From Bacteroidota bacterium (GTDB taxonomy: Bacteria; Bacteroidota; Bacteroidia; Chitinophagales; Chitinophagaceae), in NCBI GenBank assembly GCA_023423015.1, contig JAFAGE010000356.1:1-12108 (forward strand): a stretch of 12,108 bases of DNA. Direction: 5' to 3'. The translations under genes were made by a program, and so were the position numbers. Shown here one piece after another: positions 1-6,935 of the stretch. How positions within the stretch are numbered: the stretch's first letter is position 1; each line of letters opens with the position of its first letter. Below the pieces are notes generated by a model. The model had not been told where the DNA came from and made no database searches. It saw only the letters and a list, made by a program, of their open reading frames with translations.

Positions 1-113
1 GCTATGAACTGCTCATCTACAATGGCTTACTTACATTTGCAGGATTGTGGCTGATCAGCCGTCGCAACAGCACGCCCGGGAGCGAAACGTTGCAGGTTTC
101 ACGCGATTTGTAA
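1..113 (+). CDS. C-terminal end of a membrane protein (partial)
   Basis: The frame beginning at position 3 is open from the left edge to a TAA at 111-113 and gives 36 residues. It starts YELLIYNGLLTFAGLW, then LISRRN and a short polar tail ending in VSRDL. A hydrophobic stretch followed by two arginines and a polar tail is what the last membrane helix and cytoplasmic end of a polytopic transporter usually look like. The family cannot be assigned from so little sequence. The stop codon is itself the first three bases of the promoter element for the next gene, so transcription of the following operon can start within the end of this gene. Confidence 0.55.
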   Translation, partial: YELLIYNGLLTFAGLWLISRRNSTPGSETLQVSRDL

Positions 114-118
114 CTTTG
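90..118 (+). promoter_or_regulatory. Bacteroidota-type promoter for the 123-4080 operon
   Basis: An exact match to the -7 element TAnnTTTG (TAACTTTG, 111-118) is followed by T. A TTG at 90-92 lies 18 bases upstream, where the -33 element (TTTG/TTG) is expected. In this class of promoter the start of transcription lies about 4-6 bases after the final G, around 122-124, which coincides with the ATG at 123. The upstream gene's TAA stop forms the first half of the element. The same octamer precedes grpE. Assignment is by motif and position only. Confidence 0.65.
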
Positions 119-122
119 TAGC

Positions 123-761
123 ATGGATCTCCTGAATCCACTTGTTGAAAATTATGCAGAGTCGGTATCGGCGCCGCCTGATCCACATCTTGAACAAGTC
201 TACAAGTCGACGCTTCAGGCGCATCCGCATGCTCACATGATGAGCAGCCGTCTCCAGGGAAAATTTTTAGAAATATTTAGCACATTACTGCAACCCCGAC
301 GGGTACTTGAAATTGGCACTTTTACCGGCTTCAGCGCGCTTTGTCTGGCAAAAGGATTAGCAGACGGTGGAAAGCTGCACACCATCGAGCTTCGGGAGGA
401 AGATGCCCGCACTGCGCAGGCCAACTTTAACGGTTCTAATTTAGAAGACAGGATAATTTTACACGTTGGAACGGCGTTAACAGAGATACCCAAACTGGCC
501 GAAACGTGGGACCTGGTGTTTATCGACGCCGACAAGACAGGGTATCTTGACTATTATCAGCTAATATTGCCGATGGTTAGGACGGGCGGCGTTATTCTCG
601 CCGACAATGTATTGTTTCATGGTGAGGTACTGGAGGAGCCGGTGAAAGGAAAAAATGCGAAAGCCATCCGCGAGTTCAATGATTTTGTGAAGAATGACGA
701 GCGGGTCGAGCAGGTACTGATTCCCATCAGGGATGGATTGATGTTAATACGGAAGAAATAA
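123..761 (+). CDS. SAM-dependent O-methyltransferase (Methyltransf_3 / YrrM-TrmR-like)
   Basis: The protein has 212 residues, a normal length for class I O-methyltransferases of the catechol/caffeoyl-CoA type. The SAM-binding motif I VLEIGTFTGFSAL is at 61-73, with an acidic end of strand beta-2 at E89. FIDADK at 133-138 and ADN at 160-162 hold the aspartates and asparagine that bind the divalent metal in this family. It should transfer a methyl group from SAM to a hydroxyl. Bacillus YrrM/TrmR, a near family member, methylates 5-hydroxyuridine in tRNA, so a tRNA substrate is possible, but the sequence does not prove it. The ATG at 123 is the only usable start, because an in-frame TAA occurs at 111. 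It heads a likely four-gene operon. The metal site argues for a true O-methyltransferase and not another Rossmann methyltransferase. Confidence 0.88.
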   Translation: MDLLNPLVENYAESVSAPPDPHLEQVYKSTLQAHPHAHMMSSRLQGKFLEIFSTLLQPRRVLEIGTFTGFSALCLAKGLADGGKLHTIELREEDARTAQANFNGSNLEDRIILHVGTALTEIPKLAETWDLVFIDADKTGYLDYYQLILPMVRTGGVILADNVLFHGEVLEEPVKGKNAKAIREFNDFVKNDERVEQVLIPIRDGLMLIRKK

Positions 762-771
762 CAAGCTGGAG

Positions 772-1773
772 ATGAGAATATTTACTTTTTTGGTTTTGAT
801 GTGTTGCAGTTTAGCTGTGTCTGCACAACCAGTAGCATACGTGGTGGAATATATCAACACGTACAAGAAGCTGGCTATGGAAGAAATGCAACGGACGGGT
901 ATTCCGGCTTCCATTAAACTTGCACAAGGGATTCATGAAACTTATGCGGGCAGAAGTGAACTTGTTCTGAAATCGAATAACCATTTTGGCATAAAATGTA
1001 AGGCTTACTGGACAGGTAAGAAAGTATATCACGATGATGATGCGCGTGGCGAATGTTTCCGCAGTTACAATGCGGCCGGGGATTCTTACCGCGACCATTC
1101 GGATTTTCTTCGCAACGGCGAGCGTTATTCGTTTCTTTTCAAACTCGACCCTACCGATTACAAAGGATGGGCATATGGATTAAAGAAAGCAGGATATGCT
1201 ACCAATCCCAAGTATGCCCCGATTATTGTCAGACTCATCGAAGAATACAATCTTCAGCAATATTCTTTGATTGCGATGGGTCGCATGTCGCCGGAAGAAG
1301 AAATTGTGGCAACAGTGCCAGGGGCAGAAACAGATCAACCACAAACCATCGCTTCATTTATCAAGTATGAAGAGCCGCTGCTGGAGTTGCCTGCACCTCC
1401 GATGATAAATTTCCCATCAGGTGAATTTTCCATCAATAACACGAAAGTAATTTTTGCGAAACAGGGAACATTGCTGCTTGCACTTGCGCAGCAATATGAA
1501 TTGCCCCTGCATCGTCTGCTCGAATACAACGACCTCCAGAATGATGAAGTGCTGGTGAAAGACCAGCTGATTTATCTTCAGCGCAAAAGAAAGACCGGCG
1601 CAAACGAATTTCACATAGTTGCTCCGGGTGAAACATTGTACGACATTTGCCAGATTGAAGGCATCAGGCTCGAAAACCTGCTCGAATACAATAATCTGAG
1701 CAGGAGTATGCAGCCAGCTGCCGGAGAGAAATTATATCTCCAGGGGATGTCGCCTTCGCGACCAAAATCGTAG
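772..1773 (+). CDS. Secreted glucosaminidase (GH73) with two LysM repeats
   Basis: The 333-residue product begins with a hydrophobic signal peptide, probably cleaved near VSA-Q (residues 16-19). Residues about 25-165 form a mannosyl-glycoprotein endo-beta-N-acetylglucosaminidase domain. QGIHETYAGRSEL places the likely catalytic Glu at 56, and SNNHFGIKCK is at 68-77. Two LysM modules follow, at about 224-268 and 280-324; both contain an LLEYN(D/N)L segment. It should cleave the glycan backbone of peptidoglycan in the periplasm, the LysM repeats holding it on the wall. FlgJ and Bacteroidota autolysins share this architecture. The ATG at 772 follows the O-methyltransferase stop by 10 nt. GGAG at 768-771 touches the ATG, too close for a normal Shine-Dalgarno. 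It is probably co-transcribed with its neighbours. Confidence 0.9.
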   Translation: MRIFTFLVLMCCSLAVSAQPVAYVVEYINTYKKLAMEEMQRTGIPASIKLAQGIHETYAGRSELVLKSNNHFGIKCKAYWTGKKVYHDDDARGECFRSYNAAGDSYRDHSDFLRNGERYSFLFKLDPTDYKGWAYGLKKAGYATNPKYAPIIVRLIEEYNLQQYSLIAMGRMSPEEEIVATVPGAETDQPQTIASFIKYEEPLLELPAPPMINFPSGEFSINNTKVIFAKQGTLLLALAQQYELPLHRLLEYNDLQNDEVLVKDQLIYLQRKRKTGANEFHIVAPGETLYDICQIEGIRLENLLEYNNLSRSMQPAAGEKLYLQGMSPSRPKS

Positions 1774-1775
1774 CC

Positions 1776-2312
1776 ATGAGCGTAATACGGGTACACGACA
1801 AGCTGTTTGATCCCTATCTCACCCAGGAAGAAATTCAAACGCGGGTCAGCTTCATTGCCGAACAACTCAACACCGACTACGAAGGCAGAAAGCCGCTGTT
1901 TATTGCTATTCTCAATGGCTCTTTTATTTTTGCTTCGGACCTGTTTAAGAAATTGCATATTGAGGCGGAAATATGTTTTATCAAGCTTGCTTCTTATAAG
2001 GGATCAAAGTCGACAGGTACAGTAGTAACAGCCATTGGCCTCGACCATGAAATTTATAGCCGTGATGTGGTGATCATAGAAGACATTGTAGACACCGGAA
2101 AAACGCTTACCGAGTTTTTGCCGCAATTGCATCACCAGCAACCCGCTTCCCTGAAAATTGTAGCACTGCTGCACAAAGCAGAAGCTACCCGCTTCCCTAT
2201 TACTATCGACTATTTAGGTTTTACCATACCTGATAAATTTGTTGTGGGTTATGGACTGGATTATGACGGATTAGGTCGGAACATTCCAGAAATCTATAAA
2301 CTGGTTGAATAG
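1776..2312 (+). CDS. hpt: Hypoxanthine phosphoribosyltransferase
   Basis: The protein has 178 residues, the usual size for bacterial HPRT. The PRPP-binding loop VVIIEDIVDTGKTL is at 98-111, with the conserved acidic pair E102-D103 and the D106-T107-G108-K109-T110 core. AILNGSFIF at 44-52 matches the first active-site loop. IPDKFVVGYGLDY at 151-163 matches the purine-binding strand and the DY(x)G-type end. It converts hypoxanthine (often also guanine) and PRPP to IMP (GMP) and pyrophosphate in purine salvage, in the cytoplasm. The ATG at 1776 comes 2 nt after the TAG of the glucosaminidase gene, which implies co-transcription and probably translational coupling. Its own 3' end overlaps the start of the next gene by 8 bases. 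Confidence 0.95.
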   Translation: MSVIRVHDKLFDPYLTQEEIQTRVSFIAEQLNTDYEGRKPLFIAILNGSFIFASDLFKKLHIEAEICFIKLASYKGSKSTGTVVTAIGLDHEIYSRDVVIIEDIVDTGKTLTEFLPQLHHQQPASLKIVALLHKAEATRFPITIDYLGFTIPDKFVVGYGLDYDGLGRNIPEIYKLVE

Positions 2313-4080
2313 AGTTTTACTGATATCATTGTTACTGCTTGCCGCCTGTGTCGTACACGGACAGCTATATCTTCGGGGCGACGTAAAGGATGAAAACGAT
2401 AACCCGCTATCCAATGCCCGAATCGTTCTTCATTCAACAGGTTTTTTATACTATTCAGGTTCGTCGGGAAGTTTCGGTATTGTTACACAGGGCAGGTATG
2501 ATTCCCTTACCATTGCCCTTTCAGGATATCAAACACTTACCGTTGAAGTAGATGCTTCGAAATTCCAGGAGATCAGGCTCATATCACTGGCCGACAAATT
2601 AAGTGTGCAGAAGAACCGCCTTCTTTCGTTTACGAGGAATCTTCAGGCGAAAGACCGCACCAATCTTCACCATGCAGGCGAGACATATAGCGCCTTAGTG
2701 GAAAATGAATTTATCGACGCTGAGAAATATCCTGAAACAGGTTTTGCGATGCGCATTGATAAGGCATCGTATAGTAATATCCGGCGCTTTGTGAATATGA
2801 ACTCGAAAGTGCCACCGGATGCTGTCCGCATAGAGGAAATGCTTAACTACTTCAGTTTTGATTATGCACCCCCGGCACGTGACAGCGTGTTTTCATTTAC
2901 ATCGCATATCAGCGATTGCCCGTGGAATTCTTCAAACCAGCTTATGTTTCTGCAGGTGTGCGCAAGAAAGATAGATCCTGAAAAAATTCCACAAAGTAAC
3001 CTGGTATTCCTGATCGATGTTTCCGGATCGATGGATATGCCAAACAGACTGCCCTTACTTAAGTCTGCTTTCAAATTGCTTGTAGATAATCTGCGCGACA
3101 CCGACACAATTTCTATAGTTGTTTATGGAAGTGCGGTCGGAGTGTGGCTTACGCCAACTTCTGGCAAGGAGAAGGAAAAAATACGAAAGTCGATTGAAGA
3201 ACTGAACCCTGCCGGATCAACACCGGGCCAGTCGGGCATTTTATCAGCATATCAGTTGGCAAAGAGCCAGTTTATACCCGGGGGAAATAACAGGGTAATC
3301 CTGGCGACCGATGGCGATTTCAATGTTGGAGTGAGTTCGGAAGAACAACTTGAGCAACTCATAACAACGCATAAAGAATCCGGAATCTATCTCACCTGCC
3401 TTGGAGTAGGGATGGGAAACTATAAGGATTCAAAGCTTGAGGTGCTTGCCAAAAAGGGGAATGGTAATTTCAGTTATCTCGACAATGAGGCAGAAGCAGA
3501 GAAGGTTCTTGTGAAGGAACTCACGAACACACTATTCTCCGTTGCGGACGACGCTTCGCTCAACATTCAGTTTGATGGCACATACGTGAAGGAGTACCGT
3601 GTGATCGGGTATGATAATAAATTGAAGGCTTTAACAGATTCAGTTACCGAAGTTGAAGGTGGAGAAGTAGGGTCCGCGCATTCGATGATGGTGCTCGTTG
3701 AATTTAGACCCACGATGAAGTTATCGTCGGCTCTTCAATACTCATCGGGACCTCCATACTTCAAAAATCCTATTGCGCGTGTTTCGGTTAGCTATAGAAC
3801 GCCCGGAGATTCATTGGTGAAACAATCGGGTTACAATATGCCTTTCAACTACACTCCCTATCATGAGTTGCAGCCGTGTTATCGATTTGCATCATCGGTA
3901 GCGATGTTTGGTACGTTATTAAAGGAATCGCCCTATGCGCGCCCGATGAGCTGGAATGAAACGTTGATTAACGCAAATGAGTCGCACGATCCGAATGATT
4001 CTGTTCAAAAAGAATTCATTACTCTCGTCACGAAGGCGAGAAAGATTTATTCAAAACAGCGGAGAAAACGTCCGGATTAA
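2305..4080 (+). CDS. von Willebrand factor A domain protein, YfbK-like, exported
   Basis: The product has 591 residues with four parts. An export signal covers 1-20. A carboxypeptidase-regulatory-like beta domain covers about 21-92. A conserved region at about 130-200 (NEF, DKASYSNIRRFVN, RIEEMLNYF) is typical before the VWA of YfbK proteins. The VWA domain spans about 231-405, and a DUF3520-like C-terminal region follows. The MIDAS metal site is visible as D238-x-S240-x-S242, T306 in GSTPGQ, and D336 in ATDGDFN. The signal contains LAAC (12-15), a possible lipobox, but HGQ at 18-20 could be an ordinary cleavage site. The only plausible start is TTG at 2305, inside the end of hpt, since an in-frame stop lies at 2272 and no ATG is available. 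Function is probably protein binding or scaffolding at the envelope; no enzyme residues were recognised. Confidence 0.87.
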   Translation: MNRVLLISLLLLAACVVHGQLYLRGDVKDENDNPLSNARIVLHSTGFLYYSGSSGSFGIVTQGRYDSLTIALSGYQTLTVEVDASKFQEIRLISLADKLSVQKNRLLSFTRNLQAKDRTNLHHAGETYSALVENEFIDAEKYPETGFAMRIDKASYSNIRRFVNMNSKVPPDAVRIEEMLNYFSFDYAPPARDSVFSFTSHISDCPWNSSNQLMFLQVCARKIDPEKIPQSNLVFLIDVSGSMDMPNRLPLLKSAFKLLVDNLRDTDTISIVVYGSAVGVWLTPTSGKEKEKIRKSIEELNPAGSTPGQSGILSAYQLAKSQFIPGGNNRVILATDGDFNVGVSSEEQLEQLITTHKESGIYLTCLGVGMGNYKDSKLEVLAKKGNGNFSYLDNEAEAEKVLVKELTNTLFSVADDASLNIQFDGTYVKEYRVIGYDNKLKALTDSVTEVEGGEVGSAHSMMVLVEFRPTMKLSSALQYSSGPPYFKNPIARVSVSYRTPGDSLVKQSGYNMPFNYTPYHELQPCYRFASSVAMFGTLLKESPYARPMSWNETLINANESHDPNDSVQKEFITLVTKARKIYSKQRRKRPD

Positions 4081-5232
4081 TCAGCTGAACATTTCGCGGA
4101 CTTTTTCAAAAAAGCTTTTATCGGATTTTTCCGGATGGGGTTGGAAGTTTGGAGAGTCGCCCAACTTTTCCAGCATTGCTCTTTCTTCTGCAGACAATGT
4201 TTGCGGTGTCCACACATTCACGCTTATCAACTGATCCCCCTTTTCGTAGGAATTTATTGCAGGAAAACCTTTCCCTTTTAATCTGAATATTCTTCCGCTT
4301 TGTGTACCGGGTGGTATTTTGATTTTGGCGCGGCCATCAATAGTGGGCACTTCTACCTGGGTTCCAAATACTGCGTCAATGAAGGAAATGTGTAATTCAT
4401 GACCTACGTTGATGCCGTCGCGATGTAATTCTTTATGCGGTTCTTCTTCTATTAATATTAGTAGGTCTCCGTTAGGACCACCACGCTCACCGGCATTTCC
4501 ACGTCCGCCTACGCTCAGTTGCATTCCTTCCTGCACACCTGCGGGGATGTCGATGCTCACGGTTTCTTCGCCATATACACGTCCCTCACCTTTACAGGCA
4601 GAACATTTATGTGTGATTGTAGTACCTTCTCCCGCGCAGGTGGGACAGGTGGTTACCGTCTGCATCTGGCCGAGGAAGGTGTTGCTGATTTTGCGTACCT
4701 GGCCGCTACCGCCGCAGGTTCCGCATGTTTGTACGCTGTTTTTGTCTTTTGCGCCTGAACCATTACAGGTTCCGCAGCTTACGTACTTTTTTACCTTGAT
4801 TTGTTTATTAACTCCTTTGGCAATCTCTTCGAAGTTCAGTTTAATTTTTACCCGGAGATTACTTCCGCGTGTACCCCTCGGACGAGAGCCTCCCGGGCGG
4901 CGACCACCACCAAAGAAGCTTTCGAATCCACTGTCGCCGAAGATGTCACCAAACTGGCTGAAGATATCATCCATATTGGTGTAATGTTGGCCACCGCCGC
5001 CATTTCCACGCATACCCGCATGGCCAAAACGATCGTATTGCGCACGTTTGTCGGCATCACTCAACACTTCATATGCTTCCGCAGCTTCCTTAAACTTTTC
5101 TTCAGCTGATTTATCCCCGGGGTTGCGGTCGGGGTGGTATTGCATGGCCACTTTGCGGTAAGCTTTTTTTATTTCATCTGCGCTAGCCGACCGCGACACA
5201 TTCAATATTTCGTAGTAGTCTCTCTTTGCCAT
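4081..5232 (-). CDS. dnaJ: Chaperone DnaJ (class A Hsp40)
   Basis: The 383-residue product has all parts of a full class A DnaJ. The J domain covers 1-70 with HPD at 33-35. A Gly/Phe-rich linker covers about 71-123 (DDIFSQFGDIFGD, FFGGG). Four zinc-binding repeats follow: CGTCNGSG 153-160, CGTCGGSG 170-177, CPTCAGEG 196-203 and CSACKGEG 210-217. The two C-terminal substrate-binding domains run to about 345. It delivers unfolded clients to DnaK and stimulates its ATPase. It lies 15 nt downstream of grpE, so the two form an operon; dnaK is not in the window. Its TGA stop abuts the TAA stop of the convergent VWA gene with no intervening base. Confidence 0.97.
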   Translation of the reverse strand: MAKRDYYEILNVSRSASADEIKKAYRKVAMQYHPDRNPGDKSAEEKFKEAAEAYEVLSDADKRAQYDRFGHAGMRGNGGGGQHYTNMDDIFSQFGDIFGDSGFESFFGGGRRPGGSRPRGTRGSNLRVKIKLNFEEIAKGVNKQIKVKKYVSCGTCNGSGAKDKNSVQTCGTCGGSGQVRKISNTFLGQMQTVTTCPTCAGEGTTITHKCSACKGEGRVYGEETVSIDIPAGVQEGMQLSVGGRGNAGERGGPNGDLLILIEEEPHKELHRDGINVGHELHISFIDAVFGTQVEVPTIDGRAKIKIPPGTQSGRIFRLKGKGFPAINSYEKGDQLISVNVWTPQTLSAEERAMLEKLGDSPNFQPHPEKSDKSFFEKVREMFS

Positions 5233-5247
5233 GTGTATGTTATGACT

Positions 5248-5808
5248 TTATTTACCCACCACAACCTTGGCGTGGCGGATAATTTTGTCGTTCAGGTAAT
5301 ATCCTTTTTCTATTTCGTCAATCACTTTTCCTTTCATATCGTTGTTGCCGGCCGGCACTTCCGTAATTGCCTCGTGCAGTTCGGGATCGAATGGTGAACC
5401 GATGCTCTGCATGGGTTTAAGACCTTTGGCCTGCAGAGTATGTCTCAATTTTCCGAAAACCAGCAAAATGCCTTCCTTGACGGCTTCAACATTGCTGGCG
5501 GTCTGAAATTGCTTTTCTGCCCGTTCGCTGTCGTCAAGGATGGTAAGCAGATCGGTAATTACGTCTTTCGAGGCTGTCTGAATCAACTCCAGCCTTTCCC
5601 GGGCGTTGCGCTTCCTGAAATTATCGAAATCTGCAACAAGCCTCAGGTATTTGTCTTTCAACTCGTTGATCTCTGCCTGAAGAGCGTCCATTTCAATGTC
5701 TTCAGCAGCTACATTCTCTCCGGTTGGTGTAGGATTGTCAGTAACATTCTCCTGTTCATTCAGTACATCACCGGAATTGGTCTCTTCCTTCATAAATTTC
5801 TCTTCCAT
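5248..5808 (-). CDS. grpE: Nucleotide exchange factor GrpE
   Basis: The product has 186 residues. The N-terminal 40 or so are acidic and disordered-looking. A long coiled-coil helix follows at about 42-90 (INELKDKYLRLVADFDNFRKR). The C-terminal beta domain carries the family signature ending in KGYYLNDKIIRHAKVVV at about 168-184. GrpE releases ADP from DnaK in the DnaK-DnaJ-GrpE cycle and acts as a homodimer. The chosen ATG at 5808 is the first one after an in-frame TAA that lies inside the promoter motif. A second ATG at codon 6 is a less likely alternative. No Shine-Dalgarno is visible, as is common in this phylum. It is the first gene of the grpE-dnaJ operon. Confidence 0.96.
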   Translation of the reverse strand: MEEKFMKEETNSGDVLNEQENVTDNPTPTGENVAAEDIEMDALQAEINELKDKYLRLVADFDNFRKRNARERLELIQTASKDVITDLLTILDDSERAEKQFQTASNVEAVKEGILLVFGKLRHTLQAKGLKPMQSIGSPFDPELHEAITEVPAGNNDMKGKVIDEIEKGYYLNDKIIRHAKVVVGK

Positions 5809-5824
5809 AGTGTAAAATTGACGG

Positions 5825-5854
5825 CAAAGTTACGTTAGTCAAGAATGCTGCCAA
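5825..5854 (-). promoter_or_regulatory. Bacteroidota-type promoter for grpE-dnaJ
   Basis: Read on the minus strand, TAACTTTG at 5832-5825 matches the -7 element TAnnTTTG exactly and is followed by C. A TTG at 5854-5852 lies 19 bases upstream as the -33 element. Transcription should begin near 5820, leaving a leader of only about 12 bases before the ATG at 5808. No CIRCE-type inverted repeat (the HrcA operator seen upstream of many heat-shock operons) is visible in the 74-base gap. Confidence 0.65.
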
Positions 5855-5882
5855 GCCATCTGAGGAAGTCAAAATGTCTGCT

Positions 5883-6227
5883 TTATCGAGACACCTGGAA
5901 TTTGCCGGAATCGATCACCTTGCCATTCCGGTCGCGCAATTGGAATATGTAGATTCCGCGGTAGAAATCGTTCAGATTTACTACAGTTTTAGGTGAAAGG
6001 TTGTTCAGTTCGAGCACCTTCTTACCTACGAAACTATAGATCTGGAAACTGTAGGATTTATCGTAGTCTTTCTGAAAGTCGAAGTTGATGATTGTGGTGG
6101 CAGGGTTAGGGTAGAACTTAATAATACGCTCCGAGGCACTGCTTGCCGATCCGGGAGCAGGGGCGCTCTGGCTCATTGCCATGGCGGATACTGTAAGGAG
6201 TATGAACAACGCGTAAAAAATCTTCAT
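5883..6227 (-). CDS. Small secreted protein: signal peptide plus T9SS type A sorting domain only
   Basis: From the ATG at 6227 the product has 114 residues. Residues 1-20 are a signal peptide (MKIFYALFILL...AMSQ). A short Ala/Pro/Ser stretch follows (21-33), and then a single type IX secretion C-terminal domain. Its marks are YPNPATT at 39-45, IYSFVGKKVLEL at 63-74, LNDFYRGIYIFQL at 85-97 and the end GKFQVSR. Such domains normally sit at the C-terminus of large cargo and guide it through the outer-membrane type IX translocon. Here there is essentially no cargo. A TTG ten codons upstream could extend the frame, but it would put polar residues before the signal peptide. No good promoter was found, and co-transcription with the lipoprotein gene 200 nt upstream is possible. 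Function is unknown. Confidence 0.82.
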   Translation of the reverse strand: MKIFYALFILLTVSAMAMSQSAPAPGSASSASERIIKFYPNPATTIINFDFQKDYDKSYSFQIYSFVGKKVLELNNLSPKTVVNLNDFYRGIYIFQLRDRNGKVIDSGKFQVSR

Positions 6228-6427
6228 CGGCGACGATATTTTACAGGCCTCACCCAATTGTTCCGTTTGTTACAATAATACAATTTAAGGCTCGAATTTC
6301 CTTGTATAAAGGAACGCACGTACCGTTAAAATTGCGGTGGCGGAACCGGGTTTACCGTCACTATAACGCCCGAACAACGGGGAATATGCGGCGTTGATCG
6401 GAAAAAACGCATGGATACAGGCTGAAC
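6228..6427. other. Intergenic region, no gene recognised
   Basis: These 200 bases between the T9SS-domain gene and the lipoprotein gene hold no supported reading frame on either strand. Two small inverted repeats are present: CCCG-AACAA-CGGG at 6369-6381 and GCGTT/AACGC at 6391-6395 and 6406-6410. Neither is followed by a T-tract on the minus strand, so neither is a convincing terminator. A near -7 element (TATTATTG, 6280-6273, minus) lacks a -33 partner. Confidence 0.5.
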
Positions 6428-6841
6428 TCATGGTTTTTTTCTGAGTTTCAACACACTTTTAATGGAATCAGCATGCTTTTCGGCTAAAACATAATCTTCG
6501 GCACTATCCTTTACCTTCCACGTGCCATTCAGCCTGATCAAAGGCTCGCCGGCTGCCGGAAATTCAGATATTATTGAATAAGTAGATATGACTCCTTCCC
6601 AGGTTCCGGAATGACTTTCACTCTGGCGCGAACCGGTAACAGTACCATTTTCTTCAAAGGTGAACAGGAATCCGGTGAAATTGTCGGTAATGTCGGCATC
6701 GGCTTCCTTAAATGATTCAACATACCATTGCCCATTGGTAATCATCCCAAGCAGGATATTCTTTTTGGTGTCTTCGATCGCCTTTTTGCATGAAGAGAGC
6801 GCCACAAAAGCCACGAACAGGAAGCGCAAAGGATTTTTCAT
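6428..6841 (-). CDS. Small lipocalin-like lipoprotein
   Basis: The 137-residue product starts with a lipoprotein signal, MKNPLRFLFVAFVALSSC. The lipobox LSSC is at 15-18, so C18 should be lipid-modified and the protein anchored in the envelope. The mature part has the pattern of Bacteroidota lipocalin-like domains: NGQWYVESF at 36-44, GFLFTFEENGTVT at 57-69, SGTWEG at 78-83 and LNGTWKVKD at 104-112. These domains are small beta-barrels of unknown ligand. Residues after the cysteine are K-K-A-I-E-D; whether they export it to the cell surface cannot be judged. It is divergent from the response regulator. The family assignment is by pattern and is moderately sure; the lipoprotein nature is well supported. 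Confidence 0.8.
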   Translation of the reverse strand: MKNPLRFLFVAFVALSSCKKAIEDTKKNILLGMITNGQWYVESFKEADADITDNFTGFLFTFEENGTVTGSRQSESHSGTWEGVISTYSIISEFPAAGEPLIRLNGTWKVKDSAEDYVLAEKHADSIKSVLKLRKKP

Positions 6842-6860
6842 AAAGAATTTCAGTTAAGTA

Positions 6861-6874
6861 GTCACAAAAGTGAC
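6861..6874. repeat. Inverted repeat between divergent genes (possible operator or leader hairpin)
   Basis: GTCAC-AAAA-GTGAC is a perfect 5-bp inverted repeat with a 4-base spacer. Outside it TAAG (6855-6858) and CTTA (6875-6878) are also complementary, offset by two unpaired bases on the left. It lies 20 bases before the lipoprotein start. On the minus strand it contains CACTTTTG, one mismatch from the -7 element. A regulator bound here could control the lipoprotein gene; a hairpin in its mRNA leader is the alternative. Confidence 0.45.
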
Positions 6875-6935
6875 CTTATTCAATAACGCGCAGGATTTCG
6901 GCATGTTGTGATTTTTATCCATCTTGCATGGCCAT

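Noticed and set aside
4109..4122. CTTTTTCAAAAAAG near-palindrome near the end of dnaJ as a bidirectional terminator
   Set aside because: It is within the dnaJ reading frame (Phe-Phe-Glu-Lys codons), has no GC stem and is explained by codon content.
4409..4984. Long plus-strand frame of 191 codons opposite dnaJ
   Set aside because: It is a shadow of the certain dnaJ gene; its proline/serine-rich translation is what the antisense of Gly-rich and zinc-repeat codons gives.
6228..6257. N-terminal extension of the T9SS-domain protein from a TTG at 6257
   Set aside because: It would place ten mostly polar residues before a clean signal peptide that starts at the ATG ending at 6227.
6391..6410. Inverted repeat GCGTT...AACGC downstream of the lipoprotein gene as a terminator
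   Set aside because: The stem is only five pairs with a ten-base loop and no T-tract follows on the minus strand.
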